Below are positions 7,157 through 13,726 of a DNA stretch of 13,890 nt, piece by piece. The DNA is from Bacteroidota bacterium (GTDB taxonomy: Bacteria; Bacteroidota; Bacteroidia; Cytophagales; Cyclobacteriaceae): positions 1 through 13,890 of the forward strand of contig JAEZEH010000088.1 in NCBI GenBank assembly GCA_023417785.1. The letters run 5' to 3'. The position numbers and the translations under genes are program-made. Numbering within the stretch: position 1 is the first letter of the stretch; the number at the start of each line of letters is the position of its first letter. The notes below the pieces were generated by a model that ran no database searches, had not been told where the DNA came from, and saw nothing but the letters and a program-made list of their open reading frames with translations.

Positions 7157-8284
7157 ATGATTTACCTTATTTTAGGTCTGTTTGCCCTCTATTATCTACT
7201 AATCCTCCTTTTGATCGCTGGATGGACAAAAGCGGCAGGGGCAGACAACGCAGACCTCGGCAAAACAAGGTACATGGCAAAAGTGTCCGTAATCGTTCCG
7301 TTTCGCAACGAGGCCAGCAATCTCAAGTCGCTGGTTGCGTCGCTTTCCGCCCAGACCTATCCTGATTATGAGGTAATTCTGGTAGATGACCACTCCGACG
7401 ATGGCAGCGCGGGCGTTTTAACTGAACTGATCCGACATCAGCCCAATTTTAAGGTCATATATAGTCACGGTGTCGGAAAAAAGAATGCGCTAACGACAGG
7501 GATAGACGCGGCTCATGGCGAAGTGATCATGACCACGGATGCAGATTGCATGCACTCATCGATGTGGCTTGACACTATGGCGCGACCATTTGCGGATAGT
7601 CAGATAAAAATGGTATTCGGTGCCGTGAAAATTCCGGGTGCGTCAGCTCCAATGCAAGGGCTGGAATTTGTCAGTGTCGTCGCAACCGGGATCGCGTTAT
7701 TCGGGCTGGGTCAACCGGTGTATTGTAATGGTGCGAGTATGGCTTTTCGGAAATCAGTCTTCCTGGAGATGGGTGGGTATCAAGATAACATTCACATTCC
7801 ATCGGGCGACGATGAATTCCTGCTGAAGAAAATCGCAGCCGCCTATGCCACAGGAATATGCTTCGTGAATGCTGCGGAAAGTCTGGTAGTGACTGCACCG
7901 CAGCCGTCAATAGCATTTTTTATCCAACAGCGAATACGCTGGGCGGGAAAGTGGCGATCAACCACCGGCGCTGCATCCAGGTTGCTGGCGGTCTTCATGT
8001 TTACTTTTCAGTTGGCGTGCCTGGGTGTCATGGGAATGCTCTTCAGCGGCGAAAACATTCGCCTGGCCGGCTTCCTTCTGATGGGAAAGTTCCTGCTGGA
8101 TTTTGTTTTCTTGTTCAATGCAGGTAATTTTCTTAAAGAAAAGATCCGCCTCATCCCGTTTTTTGCCATTCAACTACTTTATCCGATCTATATCCTCGGC
8201 ATTGGAGTAGCCGCCAATTTCTCAGGCTATTCCTGGAAAGGCAGAATGCTGGCCACAAAACCGGATGTGCCGGAGCGGGTGTGA
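7157..8284 (+). CDS. Membrane glycosyltransferase family 2 with QxxRW motif
   Basis: A 375-residue GT2 enzyme anchored in the inner membrane. One N-terminal helix (about 3-22) precedes the GT-A domain. All signatures of the D,D,D,QxxRW group are present: VPFRNE (47-52), VDDHSDD (76-82), TDAD (127-130), GDDE (217-220) and QQRIRW (257-262). Three hydrophobic helices follow (about 274-295, 302-321, 332-354). This set occurs in processive synthases such as cellulose, chitin and poly-GlcNAc synthases, but also in single-sugar transferases with few helices, and the small number of C-terminal helices leaves this open. A NodB-family deacetylase two genes downstream would fit an N-acetylated product; this is inference. 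It is divergent from ruvC and 33 bases ahead of the phosphatase gene. Confidence 0.9.
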   Translation: MIYLILGLFALYYLLILLLIAGWTKAAGADNADLGKTRYMAKVSVIVPFRNEASNLKSLVASLSAQTYPDYEVILVDDHSDDGSAGVLTELIRHQPNFKVIYSHGVGKKNALTTGIDAAHGEVIMTTDADCMHSSMWLDTMARPFADSQIKMVFGAVKIPGASAPMQGLEFVSVVATGIALFGLGQPVYCNGASMAFRKSVFLEMGGYQDNIHIPSGDDEFLLKKIAAAYATGICFVNAAESLVVTAPQPSIAFFIQQRIRWAGKWRSTTGAASRLLAVFMFTFQLACLGVMGMLFSGENIRLAGFLLMGKFLLDFVFLFNAGNFLKEKIRLIPFFAIQLLYPIYILGIGVAANFSGYSWKGRMLATKPDVPERV

Positions 8285-8298
8285 GAACGATTTTTTCC

Positions 8299-8306
8299 TA
8301 CCTTTG
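8299..8306 (+). promoter_or_regulatory. Bacteroidota-type -7 promoter box before the phosphatase gene
   Basis: TACCTTTG matches TAnnTTTG exactly and is followed by C, as is common in this phylum. It lies 11 bases before the ATG at 8318, implying a very short leader. A TTG or TTTG -33 element at the usual distance is not evident. It suggests that the phosphatase and following genes can be transcribed independently of the GT2 gene. Confidence 0.5.
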
Positions 8307-8317
8307 CGCGGAGATCT

Positions 8318-9544
8318 ATGGAGCTACTCGATATACGAAAGCAAATTGAAATAAAGGAGTTGGAGCTCAACGCCTTACTGGAGATCACTCAGGCCATCAA
8401 TAACAACCTCCCTGAGGATTCCCTGTATAAGATCTACAACTTCACCCTACGGTCGAACCTGAACATCAAAAAACTCGCCCTGTTTGTATTAGACGAAGAA
8501 TGGGAGTGTAAAGTGCAGTTTGGTACGGTTTGTAACTATAACGAGGTAAAATTGTTACCGGAGTTTAAGACGATTCAGAATATCTCGCACCTCAGGGCAT
8601 TCAAGGACTGTGAATTTCGCGAGTTTGACCTTATAATTCCGGTTGCACATAAGAGCCATACGCTGGCCCTGGCTTTCGTTGGCGGCCTGGACAGTCTGGG
8701 AGCTACGCAGGAAAACGAAGATGGTATCCGTTTCATTCAGGCGCTCAGCAACATTATCATTGTAGCGATCGAAAATAAAAAACTGGCGCGTAAACAGCTT
8801 GCGCAGGAGGCACTTCGCAAGGAACTTGAAATCGCCAGCGATGTGCAGCAGTTCCTGTTTCCGGAAAAGCTTCCGAATACCCGGAATCTGAAGATTGAGG
8901 CCAGTTATCTGCCACACGACCGTGTAGGAGGGGATTACTATGATTATATTCCAATAAATCAGAATCAGTTTCTCATTTGCGTCGCCGACGTCAGCGGAAA
9001 GGGCATTCCCGCAGCCCTGATGATGTCTAACTTCCAGGCTTCGCTTCGCACCCTCGTCAGACTGACGCCAAACCTTGTTGATATTATCGAAGCGCTCAAT
9101 TATCAGGTGCTAGAGAATACAAAGGGTGAAAAGTTTATCACATTCTTTGCCGGGATCTACGACATCCGCCTCAAAACGATGGTGTTTGTAAACGCAGGCC
9201 ACAACCCGCCAATCCTATGGGACAAGAAGAACGGAATCCGTTTGCTCGAGGACGGATCCACCGTGCTTGGCGCAATGCATCCGCTGCCGTTTATTAATGA
9301 AGGATTTATTACTGATCTGGATGAATTTCTGTTATTCTGTTATACTGATGGTGTAACGGAAACGACTAACGAGGAAGGTAATGAGTACGGAGTCGAAAAG
9401 CTGTTGGAGTATTTCGGATCCGACCACACTTACCTTAAGAATCTCCAAACGATTCATCAGGATATCATTGTTTCTCTCGACCAATTCAAAGGACGTAATG
9501 CGTATCATGATGACATTACCATTTTGTCCTGCCGTGTAGGCTGA
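8318..9544 (+). CDS. GAF-like/SpoIIE-type PP2C serine/threonine phosphatase
   Basis: A 408-residue signalling protein with no membrane segment. Residues ~15-155 look like a degenerate GAF sensor domain, opening with a helix (ELELNALLEITQAINNN) and closing with a helix (about 137-155) typical of GAF dimers. A charged helical linker (155-182) leads to the phosphatase domain (190-406). The metal-binding motifs are present: GGDYYD (204-209), ADVSGKG (223-229), NAGHNPP (292-298), YTDGVTE (342-348) and HDDIT (397-401). Such RsbU-like enzymes usually dephosphorylate an anti-sigma-factor antagonist in partner-switching control. No such antagonist or anti-sigma kinase is encoded nearby, so the target is elsewhere or different. 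The stop overlaps the deacetylase ATG (TGATG), indicating coupling. Confidence 0.92.
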   Translation: MELLDIRKQIEIKELELNALLEITQAINNNLPEDSLYKIYNFTLRSNLNIKKLALFVLDEEWECKVQFGTVCNYNEVKLLPEFKTIQNISHLRAFKDCEFREFDLIIPVAHKSHTLALAFVGGLDSLGATQENEDGIRFIQALSNIIIVAIENKKLARKQLAQEALRKELEIASDVQQFLFPEKLPNTRNLKIEASYLPHDRVGGDYYDYIPINQNQFLICVADVSGKGIPAALMMSNFQASLRTLVRLTPNLVDIIEALNYQVLENTKGEKFITFFAGIYDIRLKTMVFVNAGHNPPILWDKKNGIRLLEDGSTVLGAMHPLPFINEGFITDLDEFLLFCYTDGVTETTNEEGNEYGVEKLLEYFGSDHTYLKNLQTIHQDIIVSLDQFKGRNAYHDDITILSCRVG

Positions 9545-10176
9545 TGATTCATCAAACACCGTTTTTTCTTCCCTTACTTTATCCCAAACAGCTGGAATGG
9601 CGTGTGCCGGTGACAAATCCCGAATTATACCTCACGTTTGATGATGGTCCTGTTCCCGGCCCAACGGAGTTTGTGCTTGATACGCTGCAGGCATTCGCGG
9701 CCGAAGCGACATTCTTCTGTATTGGCGATAATATCCGCAAACATCCGGAAGTATTTAAGCGCATTGTTGACGACGGCCACCGCGCTGGTAACCATACGTT
9801 CAATCATTTGAATGGCTGGCGAACCAACGACAAAACGTATCACGAAAACACGGTGAAATGCCAGCAGTTGATTGACGAATCCCGTGTTCATATACCTGGT
9901 TCGAGGCCATTATTCAGGCCGCCGTATGGACGAATCTCACGGAGTCAGATTTCGCTGCTGAAGGATTTCCGTATCATCATGTGGGATGTCCTCACAAGGG
10001 ACTACGATGTCCGGCTACCACCCGCGACGTGCCTAAAAAAATCCGTGCAGGCAACCCGACCGGGTTCCATTATTGTATTCCACGATAGCTTTAAGGCTGA
10101 ACAGAACCTGCGGCATGTACTTCCCCGGTTTCTTCAAACTTTCGCTGATAAAGGATACTTGTTCAAGGCATTGTGA
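9544..10176 (+). CDS. Polysaccharide deacetylase (NodB homology domain)
   Basis: A 210-residue carbohydrate esterase 4 protein that is almost entirely catalytic domain. The five motifs are visible: TFDDGP (31-36, catalytic-base and metal Asp), HTFNH (84-88, metal His84 and His88), RPPYGR (125-130), the WDVLTRDYD stretch (147-155), and VFHDS (178-182, catalytic His180). It should remove N- or O-acetyl groups from a sugar polymer or a lipid-linked amino sugar in a metal-dependent way. There is no obvious signal peptide: the N-terminus MIHQTPFFLPLLYPKQ lacks a basic start and a long hydrophobic core, so it may act in the cytoplasm, unlike many relatives. It is coupled to the phosphatase gene and 47 bases ahead of the MurG-like gene. 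Confidence 0.92.
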   Translation: MIHQTPFFLPLLYPKQLEWRVPVTNPELYLTFDDGPVPGPTEFVLDTLQAFAAEATFFCIGDNIRKHPEVFKRIVDDGHRAGNHTFNHLNGWRTNDKTYHENTVKCQQLIDESRVHIPGSRPLFRPPYGRISRSQISLLKDFRIIMWDVLTRDYDVRLPPATCLKKSVQATRPGSIIVFHDSFKAEQNLRHVLPRFLQTFADKGYLFKAL

Positions 10177-10198
10177 CTGATAGCTGATCAAAGTGAAG

Positions 10199-10206
10199 TA
10201 CATTTG
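10199..10206 (+). promoter_or_regulatory. Candidate -7 box before the MurG-like glycosyltransferase gene
   Basis: TACATTTG fits TAnnTTTG exactly and ends 17 bases before the GTG at 10224. A TTG at 10171-10173 is a possible -33 element, though about 25 bases away, slightly farther than usual. This may be an internal promoter after the deacetylase stop. Confidence 0.4.
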
Positions 10207-10223
10207 GTTCATAAATATTCAAC

Positions 10224-11306
10224 GTGAAACGGGTTTTGATAACGCCACTGGATTGGGGATTGGGACACGCCACAAGGTGTATCCCTGTTATTCAATGGCT
10301 CGTTGCCAGGAAAGTGCATGTGCATATTGCCGGGAGCGGGCAATCGCTTCGCCTGCTTGCGAAGGAGTTTCCGTTCATTCCCCAATCGAAACTTCCCGGT
10401 TACGATCCACGCTACCCGTCAGGTAACGGAATGGCTACTGCGATGGCGTTGCAGCTTCCCAAATTTATGAGAATCATCTCGCGGGAACATAAAATCGTTG
10501 AGCAACTCGTGCGTCAGCATCAGATTGATACAGTCATTTCGGATAACCGATTCGGGTGCCGGACTTCATTAGCCCATTGCATCTTTATCACACACCAAAG
10601 TAACATTCTGATGCCCCAACGTTTCGGATGGCTCGGAAAATTTGTTAGGTGGATGAACGAACGCTATATCAGGAAGTTCGATACTTGCTGGATACCTGAC
10701 TACCCCGAAGGTACGCTCGCCGGTTCGCTGATCTCATTCGGAAAAAACAACTTTCATCCCGATGTTCGGTACGTTGGCCCCCTCTCGCGATTTAATTTCG
10801 CGCCGGATAACAATGCTCCGCAATATGACGTAGTCGCGGTATGCTCTGGGCCCGAACCACAACGTACCAAATTTGAACGTATCCTGCTCGGTCAGCTTAG
10901 AAAGTCCGGGCTGAGATACCTACTCGTCCGCGGTGTGATTGATGAGACGGAAAATTCATACGGAGCGGATTCTGATGTGGTAAACTATCTTACCACCGCA
11001 GATATGCAGAAAGTCCTGAGGGGTGCCGGAATCGTGGTGGCCCGAAGCGGATTCAGTACAGTAATGGATTTGACTGTACTTGGAAAGAGAGCCATCTTTG
11101 TGCCGACACCAGGGCAAACAGAACAGGAATATCTCGCAGAAAAAATGATGACTGAAAAGATTGCGTTTACGATGGATCAAGACCATTTTGATCTTATCAA
11201 AGCTATGGCTGAATCATCAGGTTATACCGGCTTTTCGTCTGCGGCTGCGAACGAAAATCTGACAACAGTATTGGCAGAACTCATAGATGATGAAGGGATT
11301 CATTAA
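10224..11306 (+). CDS. MurG-like glycosyltransferase (GT28/GT1 fold)
   Basis: A 360-residue GT-B protein starting at GTG. The N-terminus (VLITPLDWGLGHATR, residues 4-18) carries the glycine-rich loop and His of MurG-type acceptor domains. SDNRFG (106-111) and FITHQ (121-125) follow. The C-terminal donor half has VCSGPEPQR (206-214), VVARSGFSTVMDL (271-283), where MurG-like enzymes bind the nucleotide, and PTPGQTEQEYLA (294-305), the conserved loop contacting UDP. There is no signal peptide or membrane helix, so a peripheral cytoplasmic role is expected. It is not MurG itself, which sits in the division and cell-wall cluster and is better conserved. A lipid or undecaprenyl-linked acceptor is likely by family, but unknown. 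Its last 20 bases overlap the DgkA-family gene. Confidence 0.85.
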   Translation: MKRVLITPLDWGLGHATRCIPVIQWLVARKVHVHIAGSGQSLRLLAKEFPFIPQSKLPGYDPRYPSGNGMATAMALQLPKFMRIISREHKIVEQLVRQHQIDTVISDNRFGCRTSLAHCIFITHQSNILMPQRFGWLGKFVRWMNERYIRKFDTCWIPDYPEGTLAGSLISFGKNNFHPDVRYVGPLSRFNFAPDNNAPQYDVVAVCSGPEPQRTKFERILLGQLRKSGLRYLLVRGVIDETENSYGADSDVVNYLTTADMQKVLRGAGIVVARSGFSTVMDLTVLGKRAIFVPTPGQTEQEYLAEKMMTEKIAFTMDQDHFDLIKAMAESSGYTGFSSAAANENLTTVLAELIDDEGIH

Positions 11307-11649
11307 AGGTTTTCGGTTTGCTCTCCAGGGCATACGTTGGGCCTGGAAAGGCAGAAACTTTCGGATTCAGGTCGCATGTGGTCTTTTGGTACTTGTCCTC
11401 TCATATGCACTGGATATAACCCGATCGGAATGGCTTGTGATTTTGGTATTTACCGGACTGGTCCCCGCGCTTGAACTGATGAATTCGGCCATCGAAGAAA
11501 CAATAAATCTTCTCTCGCCCGGGTTTCATCCCGCTGCCGGTAAAATAAAAGATCTGGCAGCAGGTTCCGTGTTGTTTCTTTCGATCTTTGCCTTGGTCAC
11601 CGGTGTTGTCATATTTTTGCCTTATCTGATCGCCATCTTTTATCGATAA
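11287..11649 (+). CDS. DgkA-family lipid kinase (diacylglycerol or undecaprenol kinase)
   Basis: A 120-residue membrane protein of the usual size for the family, with three hydrophobic helices (about 29-43, 48-64, 91-115). The signature A-L-E-L-M-N-S-A-I-E (61-70) contains Glu63, Asn66 and Glu70; KIKDLAAGSV (86-95) contains Lys88 and Asp89. These match key residues of E. coli DgkA as I recall them. Two positions differ: the acidic residue usually a few positions before N-F-R is missing (sequence K-G-R-N-F-R), and Asn74 stands where E. coli has Asp80. The enzyme may phosphorylate diacylglycerol or undecaprenol, the latter feeding the lipid carrier pool used by glycan assembly. It starts inside the preceding gene (ATG 11287 or 11290), and six bases separate it from the TatD gene. 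Confidence 0.88.
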   Translation: MMKGFIKGFRFALQGIRWAWKGRNFRIQVACGLLVLVLSYALDITRSEWLVILVFTGLVPALELMNSAIEETINLLSPGFHPAAGKIKDLAAGSVLFLSIFALVTGVVIFLPYLIAIFYR

Positions 11650-11655
11650 AGACAC

Positions 11656-12426
11656 ATGCAAGGATTCATTGATACGCACGCACACATTTACCTGAAAGAC
11701 TTTAAGGACGACCGTGCTGAAATCATGTCACGGGCTTCCGCTAACAACGTGGAACGCATTTACATGCCCAACATCGATCACACGTCAATAGACGAAATGT
11801 TTGAGATGGAGGTTCGTTATCCCGGACAGTGTATCCCGATGATGGGGCTGCATCCGTGTTACGTCAAGAAAGATTTCGAACGTGAGCTTTATCTGGTGGA
11901 GTCGTGGCTTGCCAAGAGGAAGTTTGCTGCTATTGGCGAAATTGGGACCGATCTTCATTGGGACAAGACATTCTGGGGTCAGCAACAGGAAGCCTTCCGG
12001 ATTCAGGTGGGATGGGCGAAGCAGTATAGCCTGCCCGTGGTCATCCACTGCCGCGAAAGCATTGACGAAACCATCGCGCTGGTGGAGCAACTTCAGGACG
12101 TCAAGTTAAAAGGAATATTCCATTGCTTCTCGGGTAATCTGGATCAGGCCAAACGAATTACCGATATGGGCTTCCTTTTGGGGATAGGAGGGGTGGCCAC
12201 TTTTAAGAAGGGAGGCTTGGATGTAGTGTTGCCGGATGTAGGACTAGAACATATTGTTCTCGAAACAGACAGTCCCTATCTCGCTCCGGTTCCCCATCGC
12301 GGGAAGCGCAATGAGCCATCCTATATTCCACTAATCGCCGCGCGAATTGCGGAGATCAAAGAGACTGGCGTCGATGAAGTGCGCACCCACTCCACCAACA
12401 ACGCCCTCGGCCTTTTTGCTTGTTGA
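11656..12426 (+). CDS. TatD-family metal-dependent hydrolase
   Basis: A 256-residue TIM-barrel hydrolase of the normal length. The metal ligands and motifs are all visible: FIDTHAH (4-10, His8 and His10), GLHPCYV (64-70), AIGEIGTD (92-99, Glu95), VIHCRES (129-135, His131), IFHCFSG (154-160, His156) and LETDSPYL (202-209, Asp204). Members are cytoplasmic metal-dependent DNases or related phosphoesterases with roles proposed in DNA repair and quality control; despite the name they are not part of the Tat translocase. The exact substrate here cannot be assigned. It is six bases downstream of the lipid kinase and probably cotranscribed with it. The asparaginase ATG follows after 65 bases. Confidence 0.92.
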   Translation: MQGFIDTHAHIYLKDFKDDRAEIMSRASANNVERIYMPNIDHTSIDEMFEMEVRYPGQCIPMMGLHPCYVKKDFERELYLVESWLAKRKFAAIGEIGTDLHWDKTFWGQQQEAFRIQVGWAKQYSLPVVIHCRESIDETIALVEQLQDVKLKGIFHCFSGNLDQAKRITDMGFLLGIGGVATFKKGGLDVVLPDVGLEHIVLETDSPYLAPVPHRGKRNEPSYIPLIAARIAEIKETGVDEVRTHSTNNALGLFAC

Positions 12427-12491
12427 ATTCTTGGGCAGCCCTACTCATTGGTTCAAAAAAAAGATTCAAATTAGTGTCCGAACTACAACCG

Positions 12492-13556
12492 ATGCGCATA
12501 AACGAAGTTAGTATTAATACAGCCCGTCCGGGAAAGCCGCGGGGCCGTGTCCTTATCATTTACACCGGGGGCACGTTTGGAATGACATACAATGAAGAAG
12601 GTGTTCTCATTCCTTTCGATTTCAGTTCCATCCTTGAGCAACTCCCTATTCTGCGAAACCTGCAGCTGGAGATAACTGTATCTTCGTTTGATCCGCCAAT
12701 TGATTCATCGAACATCAACCCGGAACACTGGATTACCATTGGCCGCCTTATCAAAGAGCATTACGACGCTTACGATGGATTTCTGGTATTACACGGCACC
12801 GATACGATGGCCTACACGGCCTCGGCGCTCAGTTTTATGCTGGAAGGACTCAACAAGCCGGTAATCTTCACAGGAGCGCAGTTGCCGATAAGCGAGCCCC
12901 GATCCGATGCCCGGGAAAATCTGATTACTGCATTGGATATCGTCACGGCCCGCAAAGACGGAAACCCCGTTATTCCCGAGGTGTGTATCTATTTTGACTA
13001 TGAACTTCTTCGTGGGAACCGGTCAAAAAAGACCGAAAGCATGCAGTTCGATGCATTTGATTCCGGAAACTATCCGCCTCTCGCCAAGGCCGGAGTGAAG
13101 ATCGACTTCAACCACGCATTCATTCAACATTGGCAGGGCGATGTTCAGCTGACTTTCCGGTCGAAACTGGATCTCAATATCGCCATACTGAAACTGTTTC
13201 CGGGGATTACGCGCCAGACAGTGAGCGCTGTGATGCATACTGAAGGGTTAAAGGCAGTCGTGCTGGAAACATATGGTTCAGGCAATGCCCCCACACTAGA
13301 ATGGCTCGTTGAAGAACTGAGGGATGCCATCAATCGCCGTATAATCGTCTTGAATATTTCGCAATGTTCTGGCGGAAGAGTAATCCAGGGCCGGTACGAG
13401 ACCAGCCGCGTCTTCCAGGAAATCGGTGTTCTAAGTGGTGTGGACATGACCACTGAAGCCGCGGTCACCAAGCTGATGTTACTACTTGGTGAATATGGCC
13501 CTTTGACCACCCGTGATTTGATTGGCAAGCCATTGGCGGGAGAGTTGACTCCGTAG
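12492..13556 (+). CDS. ansA: Type I (cytoplasmic) L-asparaginase
   Basis: This enzyme hydrolyses L-asparagine to aspartate and ammonia. From the ATG at 12492 it has 354 residues, slightly longer than E. coli AnsA. The first active-site Thr is in YTGGTFG (24-30); the second Thr with Asp is in LHGTDTMAYTASAL (100-113); LLRGNRSKK (172-180) is the conserved stretch carrying the catalytic Lys region, and TGAQLP (127-132) is also diagnostic. No signal peptide precedes the first strand, which argues for the cytoplasmic type I form rather than the periplasmic type II. The frame stays open upstream to a TTG at 12420, but that start overlaps tatD, adds residues not expected in the family, and is rejected. 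No clear promoter was found in the 65-base gap, which contains a run of eight A. Confidence 0.92.
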   Translation: MRINEVSINTARPGKPRGRVLIIYTGGTFGMTYNEEGVLIPFDFSSILEQLPILRNLQLEITVSSFDPPIDSSNINPEHWITIGRLIKEHYDAYDGFLVLHGTDTMAYTASALSFMLEGLNKPVIFTGAQLPISEPRSDARENLITALDIVTARKDGNPVIPEVCIYFDYELLRGNRSKKTESMQFDAFDSGNYPPLAKAGVKIDFNHAFIQHWQGDVQLTFRSKLDLNIAILKLFPGITRQTVSAVMHTEGLKAVVLETYGSGNAPTLEWLVEELRDAINRRIIVLNISQCSGGRVIQGRYETSRVFQEIGVLSGVDMTTEAAVTKLMLLLGEYGPLTTRDLIGKPLAGELTP

Positions 13557-13726
13557 AATTCCAGAGTTGGATGCGATCCTGTAAAAGCTGACCATTTAAC
13601 GTCATCAATAAGAATTATTCACACGGGATTAGGATCAATATTTAGTCCCTTAACCTCATATTGAGATCAGAATCTGGTCCCTTACACACCTCGGGGACCC
13701 CTACGACATCCTCAAAATTCTTTCCT
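13557..13726. other. Intergenic stretch between ansA and the tandem repeat
   Basis: No convincing gene is present on either strand. I found no hairpin followed by a T run that would serve as a terminator for ansA. Small elements only: the octamer GTCCCTTA occurs twice in direct orientation (13645-13652 and 13677-13684, 32 bases apart), and GGGGACCCC sits at 13693-13701. The last bases before 13727 resemble a decayed repeat unit. Confidence 0.6.

Noticed and set aside
10193..10426. Plus-strand open frame of 77 codons overlapping the start of the MurG-like gene
   Set aside because: It is in another frame over the conserved GLGHATR region of a well-supported gene.
12420..12491. Upstream extension of ansA to a TTG at 12420
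   Set aside because: It overlaps the tatD stop, adds 24 residues without family support, and would look neither like a signal peptide nor like the usual type I N-terminus.
13693..13701. GGGGACCCC as a terminator stem
   Set aside because: A one-base loop cannot form a hairpin, and no T run follows.
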